A stretch of DNA of 9,052 nt from Ruminococcus sp. UBA4383 (lineage in GTDB: Bacteria; Bacillota; Clostridia; Oscillospirales; Ruminococcaceae). Position numbers and translations under genes: made by a program. Of this stretch, positions 1 through 5,048 are shown piece after piece. Where the stretch lies: NCBI GenBank assembly GCA_002389995.1, contig DGRR01000090.1, forward strand, positions 1-9,052. Direction: 5' to 3'. The notes under the pieces were generated by a model. That model saw only the letters and a list, made by a program, of their open reading frames with translations. It did no database searches and was not told where the DNA came from. The first letter of the stretch is position 1. The number at the start of each line of letters is the position of its first letter.

Positions 1-875
1 TCTATGCCTGTAATATAGCCGTTCTGACCGAACTGCCACATATCGAAATGATAACGGTATGTAGGTTTGTCGTTGTATTCTGCGAGCCAGAAATCATAGT
101 CTTTGAGGCGTGGGAGGTCGAGTTTTCTGAGGGCGATATCCTTATTCTGATATATCATGGGGGTATAGCCTGCCTCTTTGACACGTTCGCAGAAGGCTAT
201 GCAACATTCGGAAAGGGTATCGACAGTTACATCATTTGTGCGTGCGGATTTTGCATTGACAGTTTCCCAGTCAAAGACAACGGGATAGGAAATAGTATAG
301 TCCTTGATTGCATTTATTACAAGGTCAGCTTCTTCGAGGGCTTCTTCCTTGCTTACAGCCTGCGAAAAGAAATATACACCTGTTTTAATGCCTGCTTCAT
401 AGGCGGCTTGGAGATTATGTTCAAATTTGGTATCCATTACGATTTCGCCTGATTCATAGAGCATATAGCCAATGCGAATCATAGCGAAGTCGATTCCTGC
501 ATTTTTCACGGAATACCAGTCTATATCACCGTTGAAGTCTGAAATGTCTATTCCGAGGAATGAAGTTATTTCGCCGTTTTCGGTATAGAAAGCCTTGCCG
601 TTTCTTACGGTGAGGTTTTTGTTGTCTATTTCATTTTTGGGGACATCAGAAAAGACATGAATTTCTCCTCCGTCGTCGAGAAAAATTTTGCTTCCGTCAA
701 CAGTATAATTTTCTTCTGTTTCCTGTGAATCTCCTGAGGGGGTTGAAACTGTCACGGTATCGGGAGATTTTTTCTTTACAAAGAAAGTCACAAATACAAT
801 TGCTGTCACTACAAGCAGAATCGCCTCTGCCGCAGCAATCAATCTGGAAACAGACGGTTTGTTGTTGTTTTCCAT
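1..875 (-). CDS. Membrane-anchored GH25 muramidase (lysozyme), 3' end cut by window edge
   Basis: Reading the minus strand from ATG at 875 gives 291 open codons that run off the left edge. Residues about 12-33 form one hydrophobic membrane segment followed by KKK, so the protein is probably anchored with its catalytic domain outside. A low-complexity linker (about 36-60) follows, then a region of about 45 residues I do not recognise. From about 107 to the end is a glycoside hydrolase family 25 domain. It has FLGIDISDFNGDIDW (D110), FDWE (D202 and E204, matching the catalytic Asp/Glu pair of the family), the MIYQN strand and the late MWQFG motif. Known GH25 enzymes cleave the MurNAc-GlcNAc bond of peptidoglycan. 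Since MWQFG normally lies near the C-terminus, only a short piece of the catalytic domain seems to be missing; extra domains beyond cannot be excluded. A GGAGGT site lies four bases upstream of the ATG. The gene is divergent from the esterase gene. Confidence 0.93.
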   Translation of the reverse strand, partial: MENNNKPSVSRLIAAAEAILLVVTAIVFVTFFVKKKSPDTVTVSTPSGDSQETEENYTVDGSKIFLDDGGEIHVFSDVPKNEIDNKNLTVRNGKAFYTENGEITSFLGIDISDFNGDIDWYSVKNAGIDFAMIRIGYMLYESGEIVMDTKFEHNLQAAYEAGIKTGVYFFSQAVSKEEALEEADLVINAIKDYTISYPVVFDWETVNAKSARTNDVTVDTLSECCIAFCERVKEAGYTPMIYQNKDIALRKLDLPRLKDYDFWLAEYNDKPTYRYHFDMWQFGQNGYITGI

Positions 876-913
876 TTTTACCTCCATTATAATAAATTGC
901 AAACTACAATTAT

Positions 914-942
914 ATGATAACACAAATCGCAGAAAATGTAAA
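914..942 (-). promoter_or_regulatory. Promoter of the GH25 gene (TTTACA-17-TATCAT)
   Basis: On the minus strand, TTTACA (942-937) and TATCAT (919-914) are separated by exactly 17 bases. Each hexamer has five of six matches to the sigma-A consensus. The predicted start near 907 leaves a leader of about 32 nt, which holds the GGAGGT ribosome site (885-880). A weak 5-bp hairpin (911-907 with 899-895) would lie at the transcript's 5' end. Confidence 0.7.
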
Positions 943-950
943 CCCCGATA

Positions 951-1052
951 AAGAAATTTTATAAAAATCTTGTATCCTGCAAAAAAATTTATGATTCGAC
1001 AAAAAATTTTATGGTAATAGTTGGAATTTTTTTCATTTGTATGATAAAATTT
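951..1052. other. Phased A-tract stretch, probably curved DNA
   Basis: This part of the divergent intergenic region (876-1225) has no gene. It holds a series of AnTn tracts whose A/T junctions lie near 956, 987, 1006, 1026 and 1049. The spacings of about 31, 19, 20 and 23 bases are close to whole numbers of helical turns, the arrangement known to bend DNA. Two of the tracts sit in a near-repeat (CAAAAAAATTTATG at 980-993, CAAAAAATTTTATG at 1000-1013). The rest of the gap contains the two gene promoters and one terminator-like hairpin. In such A/T-rich DNA part of this pattern may be chance. Confidence 0.4.
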
Positions 1053-1094
1053 TATATGTTGGAAAGTATTTCCGATATGAAGTATTTTTTGCCA

Positions 1095-1138
1095 AAGGTG
1101 GTTTTTGTTTTTTTAAAATGAAAACCGCCTTATTTTTT
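1095..1138 (+). terminator. Orphan terminator-like hairpin in the divergent intergenic region
   Basis: AAGGTGGTTTT (1095-1105) pairs with AAAACCGCCTT (1121-1131), giving 11 base pairs with one G-U wobble. The right arm is followed by A and six T (1133-1138). The T run lies on the plus-strand side only, since the minus-strand continuation is not T-rich. No gene reads into it: the left gene points away, and the esterase promoter lies downstream at 1150-1178. A possible small transcript could start from TTGGAA (1021-1026) with TAAAAT (1045-1050, 18-base spacer). It would carry a second small hairpin around 1061-1073 and end here. The terminator shape is clear; the transcript it ends is hypothetical. 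Confidence 0.5.
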
Positions 1139-1149
1139 ATATTTTTCTC

Positions 1150-1178
1150 TTGAAATTATGAAAAAAATAGTATATAAT
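1150..1178 (+). promoter_or_regulatory. Promoter of the CE2-like esterase gene (TTGAAA-17-TATAAT)
   Basis: TTGAAA (1150-1155) and a perfect TATAAT (1173-1178) are separated by 17 bases. The predicted start near 1185 leaves a leader of about 41 nt. It begins with a small hairpin (GCAGA 1186-1190 with TCTGC 1196-1200) and contains a GAGAGGGA ribosome site (about 1211-1218) ahead of ATG 1226. Confidence 0.75.
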
Positions 1179-1225
1179 GATAACAGCAGAGTAATTCTGC
1201 AAATTATTTTGAGAGGGAATGTATT

Positions 1226-2929
1226 ATGAAGAAAATTATTTCAGGGGCAGCGGCTGTTGTGACCGCTGTCACAATCGCAGGAAATACGGCTTATGCTGTG
1301 AAAAATTACACGGCAAAGGATTTGAAGGGACTTAATGACTATATTCTCGGAAAATCAGGTACAGCGGAAGATGTCAACAATGACGGTGCTGTTGATGTAT
1401 TTGATATGATTGAGATGAGAAAATCTTTTTCCGACAGCGGAGAACTTTCCGAGTCCTTAATCCCCGCAACAGAAGAAAATGTAAAGTTCATGGGCAGAAA
1501 TTACTGCGATGACAATGACGTGACATGGCTTGTGCAGAGCGGAAGCGCAGTTGAATTTAACGTCAGCGCACAGTCCGCCGAAGTGACAATTTACGGTGAC
1601 GACAATATAAACAATGACGAAAAATACCGCCCCAGATATGCAGTTATTGTGGACGGTGAAATTATCCTTGATGAGGTTATGAGCGAAAAGGAGAAAACTG
1701 TTGAACTTTTCAGCGGAAAAGAAAACCGTACCGCAGAAGTTAAGATTATTCACCTTTCCGAAGCAAATAACGGCACTGTCGGAGTAGGAAACATAAAGGT
1801 AAATTCAACATCTTCAATACCTGTTTCGCCTCTCCCCGAAAAGGATTTGCTTATCGAATTTGTAGGCGATTCAATAACCTGTGCATACGGAGTTGAGGGC
1901 GCAAGCGCATATGAGAATTTCAAGACATCTACTGAAAACTTCATGAAATCTTATGCGTACCTTACCGCACAGAAACTAAATGCTGATTACAGCGCAGTAT
2001 CTTACAGCGGTCACGGTATAGTTTCAGGATATTCTCAGGACGGCAGTATAAATACCGAAAGCCTTGTACCTCCCGTATATGACAAAATCGGTAAAATAAA
2101 GCCCTATGACGTTGAATGGAATTTCAAAAGAAAACCAGACGTTATAGTTATAAATCTCGGCACTAATGATGATACTTATGTTTCAAAGGACTTTGAAAAG
2201 CGTTCTCAGGAATATACAGATGCATACACCGATTTCCTCGGAGATATTTTCAGCAAAAGCCCCGATTCATATATAATATGCACAGTCGGCACAATGGGCT
2301 GTCAGGAAATGTATCCGTGCATAGAAGATGCTGTAAAGAATTTTAAGGAAAAATATAACAGCGATAAAATTATGTGCTATGAATCGGCTGTACAGAATAT
2401 GAATGACGGACTCGGTTCGGACTGGCACCCCAATGCAATAACTCAGCAGAACAGTGCATATGTGCTTTCGGACAAGATATGTCAGGCTCTCGGAATTGAA
2501 TCCGACCAGATAGGTCTTGACCTCGCAGCAGATGCGGCTTACAGTCTTGAAAAGGCTGATAATGTCAATGTTTCTGATTATTTCTCGGATTATGACAAGT
2601 CATATCATATAACTACCGTAAACGGCGGAGATGATATCGGTTCAATAAAGGCACACGTCAAGGGAATTGAACTCAAAAAAGGCGGAGAATATGACCTTTC
2701 ATTCACAATAGATACATCAGAAGGACAGGAAATTCCGTTCTCAATTGTTGGCAGTGACGGAACTGTATACGCAGAAAATGTATTTGTCGGAACAGGCGGA
2801 AAATCCTCATTCAGCGACAAATTTACCGCACCTGTGAACGACAGTTCTGCGGAACTTGTATTCTGCATGGGAGGTGCTGACAATTTAAGAGTAAGTCTTT
2901 ATGATGTAAAAATGGTAAAAGTAAAATAA
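1226..2929 (+). CDS. Secreted CE2-like SGNH acetylesterase with N-terminal partial dockerin and C-terminal CBM-like domain
   Basis: Residues 1-24 are a signal peptide ending in AYA. Residues about 28-68 resemble a dockerin reduced to one helix (KDLKGLNDYILGK) plus one complete F-hand repeat: the loop D49-x-N51-x-D53-G54 to D60, then MIEMRKSF. Residues about 85-195 look like the beta-sandwich found ahead of the catalytic domain in carbohydrate esterase family 2. Residues about 208-423 are an SGNH hydrolase: FVGDSIT (S216, nucleophile), SGHG (261-264), INLGTND (309-315) and DWHPN (D399, H401). Family 2 enzymes remove acetyl groups from xylan or mannan; the exact substrate is inferred. Residues about 430-567 form a separate beta-rich domain, ending in DNLRVSLYDVKMVKV, that resembles carbohydrate-binding modules. 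The dockerin suggests attachment to a cellulosome or cell-surface scaffold. The gene has its own promoter and a shared terminator, so it is probably monocistronic. Confidence 0.88.
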   Translation: MKKIISGAAAVVTAVTIAGNTAYAVKNYTAKDLKGLNDYILGKSGTAEDVNNDGAVDVFDMIEMRKSFSDSGELSESLIPATEENVKFMGRNYCDDNDVTWLVQSGSAVEFNVSAQSAEVTIYGDDNINNDEKYRPRYAVIVDGEIILDEVMSEKEKTVELFSGKENRTAEVKIIHLSEANNGTVGVGNIKVNSTSSIPVSPLPEKDLLIEFVGDSITCAYGVEGASAYENFKTSTENFMKSYAYLTAQKLNADYSAVSYSGHGIVSGYSQDGSINTESLVPPVYDKIGKIKPYDVEWNFKRKPDVIVINLGTNDDTYVSKDFEKRSQEYTDAYTDFLGDIFSKSPDSYIICTVGTMGCQEMYPCIEDAVKNFKEKYNSDKIMCYESAVQNMNDGLGSDWHPNAITQQNSAYVLSDKICQALGIESDQIGLDLAADAAYSLEKADNVNVSDYFSDYDKSYHITTVNGGDDIGSIKAHVKGIELKKGGEYDLSFTIDTSEGQEIPFSIVGSDGTVYAENVFVGTGGKSSFSDKFTAPVNDSSAELVFCMGGADNLRVSLYDVKMVKVK

Positions 2930-2935
2930 TAAATA

Positions 2936-2960
2936 AAACCGCAGGGATTTCCTGCGGTTT
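2936..2960. terminator. Bidirectional terminator between convergent genes
   Basis: AAACCGCAGG (2936-2945) and CCTGCGGTTT (2951-2960) form a perfect 10-bp stem with a 5-base loop. It lies between the stop of the esterase gene (2929) and the stop of the convergent NYN gene (2967-2965). A T-rich tail follows in both directions, longer on the minus strand (TTATTTATTATTTTA), so it probably ends both transcripts. Confidence 0.85.
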
Positions 2961-2964
2961 CTGA

Positions 2965-4293
2965 TTATTTGTTGAGGATTATTTTAAAATTTCCGTCATG
3001 GTCGCATTTAAGGCTTAAAGTCTTGATGTATTTATTAAAAAATACTTCTTTTTCGTTATCTGAAACAGTCAGTCTTGCTTCTTCATAAATCTGGTTTACA
3101 AGTTCTTTTCCGTTGAGATATACAATATCGGGCAGATATTTTTCAAGGATATCGAAAAGTACGGTTCGCTTGAATTCATCAACGTTTGCCGAGCAGAAGT
3201 CATCTATCGAACAGTAATATATATCATGTTCGGACAGGGCATTTTTTATTGCTATTCCGCATTTTGCATATTCGTACATTACAAGGAATTTAGCCATGGG
3301 AAGTGAGGAAATAAGTCCCCAGTAATCAGAATCGCTTGATACAAGAATAAAGGAATCTATACCGTCATCATAATAATTTCTGCAAACGCCCGCAGTCATC
3401 ATAATATCTACAAGGGATTTTCTGTCGGTAACACGCCTTACCTGAATATGTTCAACGGGGATATTTGTGTAGTTGTAAAGCCAGTTCCATGCTCTTGTTG
3501 TGTGGTAGTCGTCATAGAGATATATTTTTTCTATTTTTGACAGGTTATCGCTGTCAAGTCCCTTTAAAACCGCATATAATTTATATACATCGGAATTTTC
3601 GCAGTCAACGGCAATAACAGTTCTGTTGCTGTTTTCGACAAAATCGTATATATTGTTTTTGGTTTCGCTGTGGGCATCACGGTATTTGGTATAGTCGTCG
3701 AAGTGGTCGTTATGCTGATGATAGAGTACGCCGAGGAATTTTCCGTCTGTATAGAGGATACTTCCGCTGTCAACGGGCTGCCAGTGGATATACATCTGGA
3801 AGGGGTATTTGTCGATATTTGACATATACTTTTCAAATTCCTGTTTCATGACTCCTTTTTTGTTGTATCTTGGTATGCAGAACAGGTCTCTGATATATGA
3901 CCAGTTCACCCAGTCATAGAAAAGGTCGGAGCATTTGTCGATATTTTCGCTTATAAATTTTGCAATATCAATCATATACTTTTCTGAGCGGTAGTTTACC
4001 TGTATAAGATTTATGCCCCATTTTTCGAGTTGTCTTATATTTTCCGTGTCATACCAGTCGAGTTTGTCAAGGTTTTTGAGATTGAATCTCATTTCGTCAT
4101 CGGTTTTCTTGAATTTCTGCAAAAGGGTTGTCCTTATTTTGCACAGATACCTTATAGTCGTGGCAGGCTGGTGGGAATAGAGTTTGTCAAGAGTATCACG
4201 ACATTCTTCACCGTAGCACTGTTCGATTATATGTTTTCTCACGCCTATCATGTAGGCAATAGTAGCGACAAGGTCTTTCTTGTCAACTGTCAT
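2965..4293 (-). CDS. NYN (PIN-like) domain protein, putative ribonuclease, with unknown N-terminal half
   Basis: The 442-residue protein has no signal peptide or membrane segment and is probably cytoplasmic. Residues about 223-365 match the NYN/LabA-type PIN-like nuclease fold. They contain TVIAVDCEN (D230, N233), a KIEKIYLYDD strand, DRKSLVDIMM (K292, D296) and FILVSSDSDYWGLI (D321, D323). These are the acidic positions that bind metal in active NYN and PIN ribonucleases, so activity is likely. The substrate cannot be told from sequence. I do not recognise residues 1-220: the first 75 are helical and basic, and about 125-200 are rich in Trp, Tyr and His. The tail (about 366-442) is helical and may be a small extra domain. 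The start at 4293 is supported by GGAGGT six bases upstream. The gene has its own promoter and is divergent from the ATPase operon, which gives no clue to its job. RNA turnover and phage defence are both possible. Confidence 0.75.
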   Translation of the reverse strand: MTVDKKDLVATIAYMIGVRKHIIEQCYGEECRDTLDKLYSHQPATTIRYLCKIRTTLLQKFKKTDDEMRFNLKNLDKLDWYDTENIRQLEKWGINLIQVNYRSEKYMIDIAKFISENIDKCSDLFYDWVNWSYIRDLFCIPRYNKKGVMKQEFEKYMSNIDKYPFQMYIHWQPVDSGSILYTDGKFLGVLYHQHNDHFDDYTKYRDAHSETKNNIYDFVENSNRTVIAVDCENSDVYKLYAVLKGLDSDNLSKIEKIYLYDDYHTTRAWNWLYNYTNIPVEHIQVRRVTDRKSLVDIMMTAGVCRNYYDDGIDSFILVSSDSDYWGLISSLPMAKFLVMYEYAKCGIAIKNALSEHDIYYCSIDDFCSANVDEFKRTVLFDILEKYLPDIVYLNGKELVNQIYEEARLTVSDNEKEVFFNKYIKTLSLKCDHDGNFKIILNK

Positions 4294-4350
4294 AATTACA
4301 CCTCCGTAAAATATTAAATAATAATGAAAATAAAAAATTATCCCCTAAAT

Positions 4351-4379
4351 ATTATATCACATAATTAAATGATATTCAA
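4351..4379 (-). promoter_or_regulatory. Promoter of the NYN gene (TTGAAT-17-TATAAT)
   Basis: On the minus strand, TTGAAT (4379-4374) and a perfect TATAAT (4356-4351) are separated by 17 bases. Transcription would start near 4344, giving a leader of about 50 nt with the GGAGGT site at 4305-4300. It belongs to the gene-free stretch 4294-4716, which otherwise holds A-tracts, two rightward promoters and a structured RNA. Confidence 0.7.
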
Positions 4380-4491
4380 CTGTATTTTATGTGTAAATTT
4401 GATGAAATTTATTATTTATTGTGATTTTAAATTTCTTTTTGGCATGAAAGTTAAAAAAAATGATAAAAAATGAAAAAATTTATCCGTTCTA

Positions 4492-4520
4492 TTGACAGAC
4501 CGATAAAAATATGTTATAAT
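4492..4520 (+). promoter_or_regulatory. P1: perfect-consensus promoter upstream of the ATPase operon
   Basis: TTGACA (4492-4497), 17 bases, then TATAAT (4515-4520) match the sigma-A consensus exactly. Three A-tracts lie upstream (4453-4460, 4465-4470, 4473-4478) and may act like an UP element. A 7-bp inverted repeat, ACCGATA (4499-4505) and TATCGGT (4526-4532), straddles the -10 box and could be an operator. Transcription would begin near 4527, directly before the structured RNA. The 12 bases CTATTGACAGAC recur exactly in P2. Confidence 0.85.
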
Positions 4521-4526
4521 AACTAT

Positions 4527-4598
4527 ATCGGTATACAAATCCGGCAAGGGAGCTGTCTGTAGGAAAGTAGCTCCCTTTCTGTATATCCGAACACTTTT
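4527..4598 (+). ncRNA. Candidate structured RNA or riboregulatory leader from P1
   Basis: From the predicted P1 start the RNA folds into one long two-part hairpin. The outer stem pairs CGG-TATACA (4529-4537) with TGTATA-U-CCG (4580-4589), with one bulged base. The inner stem pairs AAGGGAGCT (4546-4554) with AGCTCCCTT (4569-4577), 9 bp, closing a 14-nt loop. An internal loop AAUCCGGC lies on the 5' side only. T runs follow at 4594-4598 and 4602-4605, so it may end here as an RNA of about 70 nt. Otherwise it reads on into the ATPase genes as a leader. No open reading frame fits it. I cannot assign a known RNA family. The structure and promoter are seen directly; a function as sRNA, attenuator or ion-sensing riboswitch is inference. 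Confidence 0.5.
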
Positions 4599-4644
4599 TG
4601 AGTTTTGGTCATTTCTGAAATTCATAAATTTTTTCCGGAGACTA

Positions 4645-4673
4645 TTGACAGACGGGAAAAAATGTGGTATAAT
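4645..4673 (+). promoter_or_regulatory. P2: perfect-consensus promoter of the ntp operon
   Basis: TTGACA (4645-4650), a 17-base spacer and TATAAT (4668-4673) are an exact consensus. The predicted start near 4680 leaves a short leader of about 37 nt before the first ATPase gene. P2 lies 153 bases downstream of P1 and bypasses the structured RNA, so the operon can be transcribed whether or not P1 transcripts terminate. Confidence 0.88.
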
Positions 4674-4677
4674 TATA

Positions 4678-4700
4678 AAAAATGACTGAAAGTCATTTTT
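4678..4700 (+). promoter_or_regulatory. Hairpin at the 5' end of the ntp mRNA
   Basis: AAAAATGACT (4678-4687) and AGTCATTTTT (4691-4700) form a perfect 10-bp stem with the loop GAA, starting at or next to the predicted P2 transcript start. It ends three bases before the ribosome site. It could protect the 5' end from decay. It would also act as a weak terminator-like element for P1 read-through, since the right arm ends in five T. Both roles are inferred. Confidence 0.5.
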
Positions 4701-4702
4701 GT

Positions 4703-4710
4703 AAAGGAGG
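4703..4710 (+). promoter_or_regulatory. Ribosome binding site that decides the ntpF start
   Basis: AAAGGAGG at 4703-4710 precedes two consecutive ATG codons (4714 and 4717). The gap to the first is only three bases and to the second is six, the usual optimum, so the second ATG is preferred. Confidence 0.65.
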
Positions 4711-4716
4711 TATATG

Positions 4717-5028
4717 ATGTCATCTGAAACTGTAAGAAAAATTCTCCTCGCTGAAGCTCAGTCCGATAAGAAAAATTCTGACGCAAGACGCAGAAGCGAT
4801 GAGATAATCAACAACGCCGAAAGATATTCGTCAATCGCTATTCAGAAAAAACTCGGCGAGGCAAATACCGAACTGAATCGGATACGCTCGGAAAATGCCC
4901 GCAAACTTGAACAGTATACCGGAAAAGCTGATGATGAATGTTCAAAGCTAATCTCGGAAATTGAGATAAACGCAGTCAAAAATTCCGATAAGGCTGTCGA
5001 TGCCGTAATAAACGGCTTCTTTACATGA
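4717..5028 (+). CDS. ntpF: V-type ATPase subunit G/H, peripheral stalk (NtpF)
   Basis: This is a small, charged, almost wholly helical protein of about 103 residues, rich in Lys, Glu, Asp and Ser and free of membrane segments. It has the heptad-like pattern of the coiled-coil subunit that pairs with subunit E to form the peripheral stalk, holding the catalytic head still against the rotor. Sequence alone is a weak guide for this family. The assignment rests on length, helical character and position as first gene of an operon ordered F-I-K-E-C, as in the Enterococcus hirae ntp operon. An alternative ATG three bases upstream (4714) is in frame but too close to the ribosome site. The next gene starts 20 bases after the stop, with GGAGGAGTGA in the gap. 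Confidence 0.82.
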   Translation: MSSETVRKILLAEAQSDKKNSDARRRSDEIINNAERYSSIAIQKKLGEANTELNRIRSENARKLEQYTGKADDECSKLISEIEINAVKNSDKAVDAVINGFFT

Positions 5029-5048
5029 ATGGAGGAGTGATGTAACAA

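Noticed and set aside
48..452. Plus-strand open frame of 134 codons opposite the muramidase
   Set aside because: The minus strand encodes an unmistakable GH25 domain across the same bases; the plus-strand frame has no ribosome site and no recognisable domain.
2965..4293. A defence system or toxin-antitoxin module built around the NYN gene
   Set aside because: No partner gene, helicase, methylase, antitoxin or mobile element lies nearby; the neighbours are housekeeping or extracellular enzymes with their own promoters.
4527..4598. Firm call of a Na+-I (DUF1646) or fluoride riboswitch
   Set aside because: The context would suit a sodium sensor, but I cannot recall or verify the conserved bases of that motif here, and the fluoride riboswitch core is not visible. 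It is kept only as a candidate structured RNA.
4416..4625. Minus-strand frame of 69 codons in the ATPase upstream region
   Set aside because: It covers promoter P1 and the structured RNA, has no ribosome site or family resemblance, and is explained as chance in gene-free DNA.
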